DNA from: DAOUTY01 sp964453665 | GTDB taxonomy: Bacteria > Chloroflexota > Dehalococcoidia > SZUA-161 | Reading direction: 5' to 3' | Assembly (NCBI GenBank): GCA_964453665.1 | Contig: CAYVQT010000008.1 | Location: 5,579-69,578, forward strand | Length of the DNA stretch: 64,000 nt | Part shown: positions 1-8,678 of the stretch, piece after piece | How the letters are laid out: each line of letters opens with the position of its first letter | Numbering within the stretch: position 1 is the stretch's first letter | Program-made: the position numbers and the translations under genes | The notes under the pieces: model-generated | The model's database searches: none | Seen by the model: the letters and a program-made list of their open reading frames with translations, nothing else | Told to the model about the DNA's origin: nothing

Positions 1-535
1 AATCGGCGGTGGCTTCGAGGGGGGTGGTGAGGTCGGGCATATCGAAGATGCAGAAGCCGGTATTGTGGCGGCGCAGGATGTCGAATACTTCCCGGGTAAG
101 CCAGGACTCATGGCGAAACTCGAAGACATGGCTCAGGTCGGCGGGAAGCAGTGAGAGAAAACCCTCCAGCAGGGAGTCGTTTCGGTGCAGGCCGGGCGGA
201 AGCTGGTACAGGAGGGGCCCCAGCTTCTCTCCGAGCAGCCTCGCCCTGCCGAGGAAATTGGCCAGCGGTTCCCCGGAGTCCTTCAGCTTCTTGATATGGG
301 TGATAAACCGGCTGACCTTCACAGCGAAAGCGAAATTATCGGGCGTGGAATCGCGCCACCTGTCGAATGCTTTCTCCGTGGGCAGGTGGTAGAAGCTGTT
401 GTTGAGCTCGACCGTGGGGAAGCTCCGGGCATAGAATTCGAGCCACCCGGTCTTAGCGAGTCCCCCGGGGTAGAACCTTTCCCTCCAGTGCGCGTAGTGC
501 CACCCGCTGGTTCCTACGCGATATACGGCAGCCAT
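1..535 (-). CDS. DUF72 (YecE-like) protein, C-terminal part off the window
   Basis: A minus-strand frame starts with ATG at 533-535 and stays open to the left window edge (about 178 codons). The protein begins MAAVYRVGTSGWHYAHW, matching the N-terminal GTSGW signature of the DUF72/YecE family, a TIM-barrel fold of uncertain biochemical role. Further family-like segments are VELNNSFYHLPTE, FAFAVKVSRFITHIKKL, the LGPLLYQLPP stretch and FEFRHESW. The family is usually around 240-280 residues, so roughly the last third is missing only because the window ends. It lies downstream of the pckA gene on the same strand, 125 bp away. The family assignment is strong; the function is not known. Confidence 0.85.
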   Translation of the reverse strand, partial: MAAVYRVGTSGWHYAHWRERFYPGGLAKTGWLEFYARSFPTVELNNSFYHLPTEKAFDRWRDSTPDNFAFAVKVSRFITHIKKLKDSGEPLANFLGRARLLGEKLGPLLYQLPPGLHRNDSLLEGFLSLLPADLSHVFEFRHESWLTREVFDILRRHNTGFCIFDMPDLTTPLEATAD

Positions 536-660
536 CTTCAACTACTCTTGCTCGATTCTTCGTTACTGGACGGACCTCCCAATACTCTTATGGAATGCTA
601 TTGCCAGGATGTTGCGCTGCAGTATAATATCGCAAGCGCTATGGTGTTTGGCAGGGCAGG

Positions 661-2160
661 TCACGGATTGAGAGCTCTGAGAATGTCCCGGTTCAGGCCC
701 GGGAACTGCGAAAGCCAGTTCACTCTTTCATTCTTCAAGTTATTTGATAGCTCATCTATCTGCTCGTCATCGTAGTGATTCTTGAGGTCGAAGCGGTCCA
801 TTTCGACACCGGGTATCTCCGCAGGCACCTCGTATCCCCAGAAATCGTCTTTTACCCACTTGATTTTATCTTTGGCAATCATCTCCAGCATCTTCACTGA
901 ATCTCTCACGGAGATATTCTGGCCCCTGACCATGCCTCCGACAGCCCCCGTGTTCAGGAAGAAGCACTGGATGTCGGGAGTGGCCCGGAGGATGTCGAGG
1001 AACATGTTTCCCTCCTCAGTCCGGGAACCGACGATAAACGGGTTTGTGCCCACTACTCTGAGCGATTTGCCCGCCTCGGTCGGGTCGCCGGCCGAGGTCT
1101 CTACGGACTCGCCGAGCATAAAGGCCGCCGCTGCCCACTCCTGACTGAGGCGGGCGACCGGAGGCATAATGTCCTGCCTCCTGGTGATGAATACGATGAA
1201 ATCCACCTTCTCCAGGTCCACGCTCTCGTCGGTGAACGCAATGTCCCTTCTCTTGACCATCGCACGGCCATTGGAAGTCAGGCTACTGTCGAAGAAATCG
1301 ACCTTCCCCGTCTCCGGATGTACCAGCACATTCTCCAATATGGCCCTGGGGCTCAAGGCCGCCGCGTAGAGCAGGGGTTGAGAGCTGGCTTCCAGGCTAT
1401 CAGTCTTTATGTAGAATGAGTCCTCCGTGCCGACCGCCGCACCGTCCCTTTTCAATATCACGACGTCGTCCTGCCGAATAACGACTGTCTCAGGATAGCC
1501 CAGCCAGTGCGAATGGCAGGACAGGGAGGTCTTACCGGTCCCGCTGAGGCCGAACAGCAGGAAGCCGAAATCCCTCAACTCCTTGCCCCTGTATACGCGC
1601 AATACCTTGCTTGCCGCATGAAGACCGAGATGCCCCTGCTTCTTGGCCCAATACATGACCTGCCGGAGCATCGCCTTCTTATTCTCGCCCTTGTAGTCGC
1701 TCCCCAGGATGATCGTCAATCCGGCCGCAGGGAACACGAGCACCTTCTTCTCCCGCCATTCCGGCACGGTGAGCGCTATGAAATCGGGCTCCTTCCCCTC
1801 AGACGGGAACAGGGTATTGCCCCACATCAAGGGGAGCCTGGCGTACTCGGCCGTGACATACAACCTGCAGTGCCTCTTGAACCCCGGTGTTGAGCACATG
1901 ACCCTGTCCAGCGCTATCACCTCTTTCTTCTTCAGGTAGTCGAGGACATTATGGACGAGCCCGGCGTCTTCCGGGTCCGGCTGGTCAAGTATCACCTCCG
2001 TCAACTTCGCCATTCTGTTCCGCACGTTGGTCGTTACGGAGAGATTGCCGAACTCGCTTATGACCCCGCCGTGCTCCAGGGCCCAGGCACGGAGGCTCTC
2101 CTCCGAGGGGTTATCTATGATCTTCTTAGGCTCGAACCTTTTCCCCAGTATCTGCTCCAT
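661..2160 (-). CDS. pckA: Phosphoenolpyruvate carboxykinase (ATP)
   Basis: 499 residues. Catalyses oxaloacetate + ATP to PEP + CO2 + ADP, the gateway step of gluconeogenesis, or the reverse when fixing CO2. The P-loop is GLSGTGKT at residues 204-211, the form typical of the ATP-dependent class. Ahead of it GSDYKGENKK (about 153-162) matches the substrate/metal-binding segment that in E. coli contains YxGEMKK, and QDDVV follows the P-loop. Length is slightly below the usual 520-540. The sequence is divergent from the enterobacterial enzyme, so nucleotide preference is inferred from the P-loop. A GGGAG-type ribosome site precedes the ATG. It is a monocistronic-looking gene between the helicase and the DUF72 gene, all on the minus strand. 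Confidence 0.85.
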   Translation of the reverse strand: MEQILGKRFEPKKIIDNPSEESLRAWALEHGGVISEFGNLSVTTNVRNRMAKLTEVILDQPDPEDAGLVHNVLDYLKKKEVIALDRVMCSTPGFKRHCRLYVTAEYARLPLMWGNTLFPSEGKEPDFIALTVPEWREKKVLVFPAAGLTIILGSDYKGENKKAMLRQVMYWAKKQGHLGLHAASKVLRVYRGKELRDFGFLLFGLSGTGKTSLSCHSHWLGYPETVVIRQDDVVILKRDGAAVGTEDSFYIKTDSLEASSQPLLYAAALSPRAILENVLVHPETGKVDFFDSSLTSNGRAMVKRRDIAFTDESVDLEKVDFIVFITRRQDIMPPVARLSQEWAAAAFMLGESVETSAGDPTEAGKSLRVVGTNPFIVGSRTEEGNMFLDILRATPDIQCFFLNTGAVGGMVRGQNISVRDSVKMLEMIAKDKIKWVKDDFWGYEVPAEIPGVEMDRFDLKNHYDDEQIDELSNNLKNERVNWLSQFPGLNRDILRALNP

Positions 2161-2248
2161 TTAGGCTCCCGCCTCCAGTCCGGTATTCCTCGTCCGACAA
2201 CGGACGTAAGGTATATGAAATTGTACCACGAAAAGCAACAGTTGCCCT

Positions 2249-4549
2249 TTAAACCCTCCGTGACCTCTTTATGCCCAGGAGTTCCTTGAGTATCACCACT
2301 GCGGCTTTCTTGTCGAGGGGCTCGTTATTATTGCCGCACTTGGGCGAGTGGATGCAGCCGGGGCATCCTTCCCGGCAGGGGCACTCCGAGATCGCCTTGA
2401 GCGTTGCCTCCCACAGCTCTATTATAAGCTCGAATCCCTTCTCTGCGATTCCGATTCCCCCGGGATAGGCGTCGTAGATGAATATCTGGGCTTCGCCGGT
2501 TTCGGGGTGGAGCGGCGTGGATACGCCGCCTATGTCGTTCCGGTCGCAGAGGGCGTACAGGGGCAGCAGGGCGATGGAGGCATGCTCTGCGGCGTGCAGA
2601 CCACCGGCGATGTCGAGTCCCTCTGCCGCCAGTTTCCCCTCAACCTGCGGCGGTATGTCGAACCACAGGGCCACGGACGGGAAGGTCTGGGGCGGCAGGG
2701 CGAGGGGCTCTTCGCCGATAACCTCCTCGGTGAATATACGCTTCTTCTTGTAGCCGAGAACGGTGGTGGTGACCTCCACCTTCCCTAGGTGCACCATAGT
2801 GCCGCGTACGAACTTCTCAAGGCTCGTGCTGACTATGCTGATATCGGTTATATCCTTGGTCTGCGTATAGAAGGGGGCATCGGTGGGCGCGGCGTAGGCG
2901 GTGCGCGCTGTCAGGTTCAGCTCCGTGACCAGGTAGGACTCGCCCTGGTGAAGGTAGACAGCGCCGGGATGCAGCTGGAAAAAGGCGTTGGCCTCCTCGA
3001 CCGTCTCCAGAAGCCTGCCGGTGGTGGCATCGACAAGGGAATAGCTGTGGGACGAGGTGGAGCGGATGTTGATCTCCTGGGCGGGATATATCAATGATGG
3101 CGAAGGATACCGGCGGCCGAGGTGCCTGCGCAGCAGGCCCTCTCCTTCGAGTTCGGCTATAGCCTGTCTGAAGTTGTCTCCGAATAATGCATCCCTGGTG
3201 TCGCTCAGGGGCAGCTCCCACGCGGCGCAGAGGAGATGGGGCTTCAGGATATGCAGGTTATCGGGGTCGGTCAGGGCGTTCTCGTGACTCTTGCCGAAGA
3301 AGAAGTCGGGATGGCGCATGAGATACTGGTCGAGGGGATTGTCCAGGCCGATGAGGAAGCTCAAGGAACTCTCCCTGCCTCTGCCGCTCCTTCCCGCCTG
3401 CTGCCAGGTGCTGGCGATACTACCCGGGTAGCCGGTCAGCACGGTGGCGTCCAGATCGCCGATATCCACACCCAGTTCCAGCGCCGTGGTAGCGACTACA
3501 GCCAGCAAGTCGCCGTCGAACAGCTCGCGCTCGATCCGGCGCCGGTCCTCCGCCAGATAACCGGCGCGGTAAGGCTTGACCATCTCCGCTAACCCCGGCT
3601 CCCTCTGGTTGAGCTGGTCCTGCACATACAGGTATATGAGCTCGGTGAGACGGCGGCTGCGGGTAAAGGTGAGGCTGCGAATTCTCTGCTGCACAAGCTC
3701 GGTTAATATGAGAGTAGCTTCGCTGTTTGCGCTGCGGCGTGCGGACTTCGCCTCGTCGATGAGCGGGGGGTTCCAGAAAACGAAGTCCTTGCCCCCGTGA
3801 GGAGACCCGTCCCCGGCGACGACCTCGAAAGGGAGCCCCGTCAGCCGCTCGACGTGCTCCCCGGGGTTGGCGATGGTGGCGGAGCAGCAGATGAACCGGG
3901 GGGTCGAGCCGTAGTGGGCGCAGAGACGCCTGAGGCGGCGGAGTACGTTGGCCACGTGTGAACCGAAGACGCCGCGGTAGATGTGGGCCTCGTCGATAAC
4001 GACATACCTCAGCCGGGAGAGCAGCTCCCTCCACGAGTGGTGGTTGGGCAGGATGCCCAGGTGCACCATATCCGGATTTGAGAGCACGATCTCCGCCGCT
4101 CTCTTTATCTCGGCGCGTTCCCACTGGGGCGTGTCGCCGTCGAAGGTATCGTAGTTCAGCTTTATCTCCCCGGAGGCGGTCAGCTCTCTCAGGCTTCGCA
4201 GCTGGTCCTGGGCCAGGGCCTTAGTGGGGAAAAGGTAGAGGGCGCGGCTGCCTTTATGGGTTAAGATGGCATCGAGGACGGGTATATTGTAGCAGAGAGT
4301 CTTGCCGCTGGCCGTTGGGGTGACTACCACAACGTTCTTGTCTGCCCGGACAGCGTTAATGGCCGAGGCCTGGTGGCTGTAAAGCGGGAGCAGGCGGTTT
4401 GACTCCAGGGAAGCATGAAGCGTGGGGTGCAGAGGCTCGTCAAGCTCGCCGTAACTTGCCTCTCTCGATGGAATGTGCTCGGTGTGAACGATCTGGTCCC
4501 TGTAGGCGGGGACGCTCCTGAGGTGGGGGAGAAAGGCAGAGGTGTTCAT
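2249..4549 (-). CDS. mrfA: DEAH-box helicase with DUF1998/Zn-binding C-terminus (MrfA/Hrq1-like)
   Basis: 766 residues. The N-terminal helicase core has the Q-motif-like YSHQ (57-60), Walker A TPTASGKT (77-84) and DEAH box (186-189). The second RecA domain includes ELGVDIGDLD and the arginine-finger motif QQAGRSGRG. The C-terminal part carries a cysteine cluster CPCREGCPGC..PKC near residue 723, the zinc site of DUF1998 (MZB) proteins. Bacillus MrfA and yeast Hrq1 are 3'-5' DNA helicases acting in repair of mitomycin-type lesions; that role is transferred here by family. It sits 15 bp downstream of the DUF503 gene and is probably co-transcribed with it. Symbol given by homology only. Confidence 0.85.
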   Translation of the reverse strand: MNTSAFLPHLRSVPAYRDQIVHTEHIPSREASYGELDEPLHPTLHASLESNRLLPLYSHQASAINAVRADKNVVVVTPTASGKTLCYNIPVLDAILTHKGSRALYLFPTKALAQDQLRSLRELTASGEIKLNYDTFDGDTPQWERAEIKRAAEIVLSNPDMVHLGILPNHHSWRELLSRLRYVVIDEAHIYRGVFGSHVANVLRRLRRLCAHYGSTPRFICCSATIANPGEHVERLTGLPFEVVAGDGSPHGGKDFVFWNPPLIDEAKSARRSANSEATLILTELVQQRIRSLTFTRSRRLTELIYLYVQDQLNQREPGLAEMVKPYRAGYLAEDRRRIERELFDGDLLAVVATTALELGVDIGDLDATVLTGYPGSIASTWQQAGRSGRGRESSLSFLIGLDNPLDQYLMRHPDFFFGKSHENALTDPDNLHILKPHLLCAAWELPLSDTRDALFGDNFRQAIAELEGEGLLRRHLGRRYPSPSLIYPAQEINIRSTSSHSYSLVDATTGRLLETVEEANAFFQLHPGAVYLHQGESYLVTELNLTARTAYAAPTDAPFYTQTKDITDISIVSTSLEKFVRGTMVHLGKVEVTTTVLGYKKKRIFTEEVIGEEPLALPPQTFPSVALWFDIPPQVEGKLAAEGLDIAGGLHAAEHASIALLPLYALCDRNDIGGVSTPLHPETGEAQIFIYDAYPGGIGIAEKGFELIIELWEATLKAISECPCREGCPGCIHSPKCGNNNEPLDKKAAVVILKELLGIKRSRRV

Positions 4550-4564
4550 CGCTTTCCCGGCTTT

Positions 4565-4858
4565 TTACAGGGCATGTATAATCTCGATTTCATAATCCAG
4601 AACCTCGGCGTCGCCCCTGTTTGCTTCGATGAAGTCCATCACGTGTGAAAGGATCTCGTTTGCGTGACGGCCGTCGTTGCTGACGCAGCTTACACCCAGT
4701 GTAGCTAACTGCCACAGGTCGTGGTCGTCGACCTCAGCGATGGAGACGTTGAATTTATTACTGACCAGTGAGGTAATAGATTTCACCACTTTTCTCTTGC
4801 CCTTGAGGGAACGGTTTTCGGGGATGCGGAGCCTCACTATCATAGCGCCGATGTTCAT
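4565..4858 (-). CDS. DUF503 (YlxP-like) small protein
   Basis: 97 residues, full length for the family. The sequence MNIGAMIVRLRIPENRSLKGKR is typical of DUF503, with the family's LKGKRxVVKS segment, followed by NVSIAEVDDHDLWQLATLGV. YlxP of Bacillus is encoded in the nusA-infB-rbfA operon and binds ribosome-assembly partners; here the gene is instead directly upstream of the MrfA-like helicase, with a 15 bp gap. The molecular function is not established. The start ATG at 4858 gives the canonical N-terminus. Confidence 0.85.
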   Translation of the reverse strand: MNIGAMIVRLRIPENRSLKGKRKVVKSITSLVSNKFNVSIAEVDDHDLWQLATLGVSCVSNDGRHANEILSHVMDFIEANRGDAEVLDYEIEIIHAL

Positions 4859-4880
4859 CTTAAGACCTCGGTCTTGATTT

Positions 4881-4995
4881 GAAACCAGGTTTATTCCGTT
4901 CGCCCTGAGCCTGACCTTCCAAAGAAGGGCCTGTCGAAGGGCACGCCACTTTTTATCGTGCGTTGGCAGGTACTTGCCCAGGAGCGCCTGGTTTC
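4881..4995. repeat. REP-like intergenic repeat with 9-bp inverted arms
   Basis: The gap between the DUF503 gene and the zinc-ribbon pseudogene contains GAAACCAGG (4881-4889) mirrored by CCTGGTTTC (4987-4995). Inside is a segment with CGCCCTGAGCCTGAC and GGGCCTGTCGAAGGGC, which resembles the common REP/palindromic intergenic element family (GCCCTGAGC..GTCGAAGGGC). No gene is visible here. Confidence 0.5.
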
Positions 4996-5068
4996 AGTTA
5001 ATCATACAGGGGGGCGTATGTCAAACGGATTGTTGAGACCATTATAAGGCGGTGATTTGGAATAAAAG

Positions 5069-5105
5069 TGACCCGCCCTGCCCCAATCTGGGGCAGGGCG
5101 GGTCA
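5069..5105. terminator. Perfect 17-bp-arm hairpin, bidirectional terminator
   Basis: The arms TGACCCGCCCTGCCCCA (5069-5085) and TGGGGCAGGGCGGGTCA (5089-5105) are exact reverse complements separated by ATC. An A-rich run (GGAATAAAAG) lies on one side and GGTTTTCGTT on the other, so it can act in either direction. On the minus strand it would end transcripts of the zinc-ribbon gene that stops at 5130. Confidence 0.75.
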
Positions 5106-5129
5106 GGTTTTCGTTATTGGTTTGACCTT

Positions 5130-5429
5130 TTACTGCTGGCGCTGGCCTCGCATCTTGGCGAAGCACTCATCGCAATAAACGGGGCGTCCGCTCCGCGGCT
5201 GAAAAGGCACGGTAGCCTCGGCGCCGCAGGCATCGCAGATTATGGTTGTCCTCTCCCTCGGCCCTCTGGAATGGCCGTAGCGGTCTTGCCGACGGGCTGC
5301 CCGGCAATCTGGACAGCGGCTGGGCTCGTTCTCCAGTCCTCGCGACTGGTAGAACTCCTGCTACCCGGCACTGAACACGAACTCCGCTCCGCAGTCCCGG
5401 CATACCAGGGTCTTGTCCTCAAACGCCAT
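5130..5429 (-). pseudogene. CxxC zinc-ribbon protein interrupted by an in-frame TAG
   Basis: Reading minus from ATG 5427-5429 gives MAFEDKTLVCRDCGAEFVF SAG, then TAG (5361-5363), then QEFYQSRG, CPDCRAARRQ and, further on, CDACGAEATVPFQP..VYCDECFAKMRGQ ending in TAA at 5130. Both sides of the TAG belong to one zinc-ribbon protein of the zf-trcl/CxxC_CxxC type with three CxxC pairs. The family normally has a Glu in the GEQEFY position, so a single G to T change (GAG to TAG) explains the stop. Everything else is in frame over 99 codons, so the lesion is very recent, a sequencing error, or a recoded codon. No pyrrolysine genes are visible in this window. Function of the intact family is unknown. 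Confidence 0.75.
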
Positions 5430-5658
5430 CGCTAAGTCCCCTTTCCAATTAACTAGCCAGTCCCCGTCCCTGATGCAGTTCGCGGCCCAAGACCTTTCCT
5501 TTGACTCCGGTGTTCCAGGGGAGAAGCTGCTGTAGAGCCGTCCCTGCTGTGACTACGGCGTCGGATTCTCTGGGTCACCACTGGGAAACACCATGTAACG
5601 AGGTCCATGCTTTCCATTAAAGGTATACTATCAATACCGGAAATGCAAGCGGATTACT

Positions 5659-8475
5659 CTATCCCAGACGGGCAAGCCGCTCGTTCAGTTTGCCCAGTTT
5701 ACCTCTGCGGTCGGTAAGCTTCTGGCGTTCCTTTTCTATGATCTGGGCCGGCGCCTTGTTGAGAAAGGAGTCATCCGCCAGCAGTCGTTCTATGCGCCCT
5801 ATCTCCGCCCGGTTTGCCTCAATTTCCTTTAATACGCGGCTCTTCTCGGCATCGAAGTCCATCATGCCCTCGAGAGGTAAAATCACCTCAACGCCCTTCA
5901 GCACCAGTGTTCTGGCCTGATGCCGCTTATCCCCTTTCACCTCTTTACTATCGAGGATGGTCAAAGGACGCGCCCTCGCCAGGACAGTGATGGCGGGAGC
6001 AAGGGCTTCGATAGTGTGCCTGGTTTCACTGGCGGCGATGATAGCCTCGACATACTTAGCGGGCGCAACCCTGCTCTCCACGCGGGCGTTGCGTATGGAA
6101 CGCACGATTTCGATGACCAGCTCCATCTCCTGCTCAATATCGGCATCACAGGCGCCGGTGTCGGCAGCAGGGTAAGGGGCTATCATGATCGAGTCTGGCT
6201 TTCCCTCCGGCCGGCGCTCTTTTATTCTCTGCCATATCTCCTCTGTGATGAAGGGCATGAACGGATGAAGCAGGCGCAGCGACGTCTCCAGTACCTCTAC
6301 CAGGACCGGCAGGGGGGAGATAGCTCTCTCTTCACTTCGAAGCCTTATCTTCGCGATCTCGATGTACCAGTCGCAGTACTCTGTCCACAGGAATTCGTAG
6401 ATGCGGCGGAGAGCCTCGCCGAACTGAAATTCTTCGAGGAGCCCGGTCACGTCGGCTATGAGGCGGTTCAACCGGCTCAGAATCCACCGGTCCTCTATGG
6501 GCAGGCTGTCAGGAGGTGTTTCCATCTCTACGCTGTCCAGGTTGCTTAAGACGAATCTGGCAGCGTTCCAGAGCTTATTGGTGAAGTTACGGCTGCCCTC
6601 AAGCTTGCTTGAGCCCAGCAGCATATCATTGCCCGGTGTGGTTCCTGTAGATAATGCGAAACGCAGTGCGTCAGTGCCGTACCGTTCTATGGATTGCACG
6701 GGATCGATCACATTGCCCCGGGACTTACTCATCTTCGCGCGCGTTTCATCCCTTATCAGCCCGTGGAGGTAGACGCTGCGGAAAGGCACATCGCCGGTGT
6801 TCTCCAATCCCATCATGATCATCCTTGCTACCCAGAAGAAAAGTATGTCGTATCCGGTTTCCATTACCGCGGTCGGATAGAAGTATTTAAGGTCCTCGGT
6901 CTCTTCGGGCCAACCCAGGGTGGAGTGGGTCCAGAGCGCGGAGCTGAACCATGTGTCGAGAACGTCGGGGTCTTGAAGCAAATCGCTTCCGCCACACTTC
7001 GGGCATTGTTCGGGAGTGCCTACGGAGACTATGGGGTTTGCCGAAAGGTCTATTACGATCCAGTCTATATTATCCGCGATTTCCTCGTGGGATAACTCCA
7101 GTTGTCTGAGCGCCGTGTATTGATAAGTGGCCTGTTCCAGTCCTTTTTCTCTCGCGAATTTCTCTCTGAGGATTATATGAATGTTGCCGCCGTCGCATTC
7201 GCCGCAGTACCAGGTAGGTATCCGGTGCCCCCACCAGAGCTGGCGGCTGATGCACCAGTCACGTATATTCTCCATCCAGTTGAGGTATACCTTGACGAAT
7301 CGTTCGGGGATGATCTCGATACGGCGCTCGATGACGGCGTCGATGGCCGGCCCGGCCAGTGGCGCTGTCTTGACAAACCACTGCTTCGAGAGCAGGGGTT
7401 CGACCATCGTCTGGCAGCGCTGGCAGTGTCCCACGGAGTGCTCGTATGGTTCGACTTTAACGAGTAATTTTTCCCTTTCCAGGTCAGCAAGCAATTGTCG
7501 GCGGCACTCGAAACGGTCGAGACCGGCGTAGGGGCCTGCGTTTTCGTTCATTCTGGCGTCCAGGTTCAGAATACTAATCGAGGGCAGACCCTGCCTTTGG
7601 GCGATATCGAAGTCTGTGGGGTCGTGGGCGGGTGTGACCTTCACAGCGCCGGTCCCAAAGGAGGGATCGACGGCGTCATCGGTGATTATCGGGACTGCCC
7701 TTCCCACGGCGGGCAGGATTGCTTTCTTGCCTAAAAGGCTCTTGTGACGTTTATCTCTGGGGTTGACGGCGACCGCGGTATCACCGAGTATAGTCTCGGG
7801 CCGGGTAGTAGCTACAGTGATGAAGCCATCTCCTCCATCCTCCAACCGATACCGCACGTAGTAGAGATGGCTCGACAGCTCCTTATGCTCTACCTCCAGA
7901 TCGGATAGCGCGGTGGCGCAGCGGGGGCACCAGTTGATGATGCGTTCCCCGCGATATATCAGGCCTTTATTGTAGAGGTTGAAGAAAGTGGTCCATACTG
8001 CCCGGCTTGGCCCCGGGTCCATGGTGAAGCGTTCGCGGGTAAAATCACAGGAGGCGCCCAGTCTCCTGTGTTGTTCAACTATGATTCCTCTGTATTTATT
8101 CATCCACTCCCACATCCGCTCCAGGAACTTTTCACGGCCGAGGTCGTGGCGTGACAGACCCTCCGTAGCAAGTAGCTGCTCAACAACGTTTTGCCCGGCT
8201 ATTCCAGCGTGGTCACTGCCCGGGAGCCATAATGTAGGCTCGCCCTTCATGCGGTGCCAGCGTACCATTGTGTCCTCGATGACTGCGGTGAACGCTGTGC
8301 CCAGGTGAAGCTCTCCGGTGACGTTGGGTGGAGGCATGATGATGGCAAACGGCTTGAGTTTGCGATCGATCTCAGGAGTGAAGTAGCCTTTCTCCAACCA
8401 AAACCGGTACCATTTTGCCTCAACCTGCCTGGGATCGTAGCTGCTGGGGATGTCGGTTCGTGCTTGCGCTGTCAT
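5659..8475 (-). CDS. valS: Valyl-tRNA synthetase
   Basis: Class I aminoacyl-tRNA synthetase charging tRNA-Val. Numbering from an upstream in-frame ATG at 8499: the HIGH-type motif lies in PPPNVTGELHLGTA (56-69), the KMSKS motif is KMSKS at 589-593, and WCISRQLWWGHRIP (415-428) is the standard post-editing-domain signature. A CP1 editing domain occupies roughly 190-350. The C-terminus ends in a coiled coil rich in Glu/Lys/Arg, as expected for ValS. I prefer the ATG at 8475 (MTAQARTDIPSSYDP) because GAGGT precedes it by about ten bases; the ATG at 8499 has no comparable site. Length (938) is normal. No T-box leader is apparent upstream. Confidence 0.95.
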   Translation of the reverse strand: MTAQARTDIPSSYDPRQVEAKWYRFWLEKGYFTPEIDRKLKPFAIIMPPPNVTGELHLGTAFTAVIEDTMVRWHRMKGEPTLWLPGSDHAGIAGQNVVEQLLATEGLSRHDLGREKFLERMWEWMNKYRGIIVEQHRRLGASCDFTRERFTMDPGPSRAVWTTFFNLYNKGLIYRGERIINWCPRCATALSDLEVEHKELSSHLYYVRYRLEDGGDGFITVATTRPETILGDTAVAVNPRDKRHKSLLGKKAILPAVGRAVPIITDDAVDPSFGTGAVKVTPAHDPTDFDIAQRQGLPSISILNLDARMNENAGPYAGLDRFECRRQLLADLEREKLLVKVEPYEHSVGHCQRCQTMVEPLLSKQWFVKTAPLAGPAIDAVIERRIEIIPERFVKVYLNWMENIRDWCISRQLWWGHRIPTWYCGECDGGNIHIILREKFAREKGLEQATYQYTALRQLELSHEEIADNIDWIVIDLSANPIVSVGTPEQCPKCGGSDLLQDPDVLDTWFSSALWTHSTLGWPEETEDLKYFYPTAVMETGYDILFFWVARMIMMGLENTGDVPFRSVYLHGLIRDETRAKMSKSRGNVIDPVQSIERYGTDALRFALSTGTTPGNDMLLGSSKLEGSRNFTNKLWNAARFVLSNLDSVEMETPPDSLPIEDRWILSRLNRLIADVTGLLEEFQFGEALRRIYEFLWTEYCDWYIEIAKIRLRSEERAISPLPVLVEVLETSLRLLHPFMPFITEEIWQRIKERRPEGKPDSIMIAPYPAADTGACDADIEQEMELVIEIVRSIRNARVESRVAPAKYVEAIIAASETRHTIEALAPAITVLARARPLTILDSKEVKGDKRHQARTLVLKGVEVILPLEGMMDFDAEKSRVLKEIEANRAEIGRIERLLADDSFLNKAPAQIIEKERQKLTDRRGKLGKLNERLARLG

Positions 8476-8587
8476 AAGTGGGGTTACCTCGAATTCCAAA
8501 TATCGTCCTACATTTTACAGTGCCCGGGCTACTGCGTCAAAGGTACGATTCTGTTCGGAGGAATCATGTGTGCCGCTGCATGATAGA

Positions 8588-8612
8588 GGGCCACGAACAC
8601 TGTTCGTGGCCC
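8588..8612 (-). terminator. Hairpin terminator downstream of rpoC
   Basis: GGGCCACGAACA (8588-8599) pairs with TGTTCGTGGCCC (8601-8612) around a minimal loop. It lies about 65 bp past the rpoC stop and upstream of valS on the same strand. The T-run is weak, so it may act as a stabilising 3' hairpin or a factor-assisted terminator. Confidence 0.6.
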
Positions 8613-8678
8613 TTGAGTTCTCCTAGTTACTTCCCGGATGGATCTTTAATGGTTTGATCGAACTAAGCTCTAAGCTGA

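Noticed and set aside
8476..8678. T-box or other riboswitch ahead of valS
   Set aside because: No T-box sequence (TGGN-type motif plus antiterminator) was recognised; only the rpoC 3' hairpin is present.
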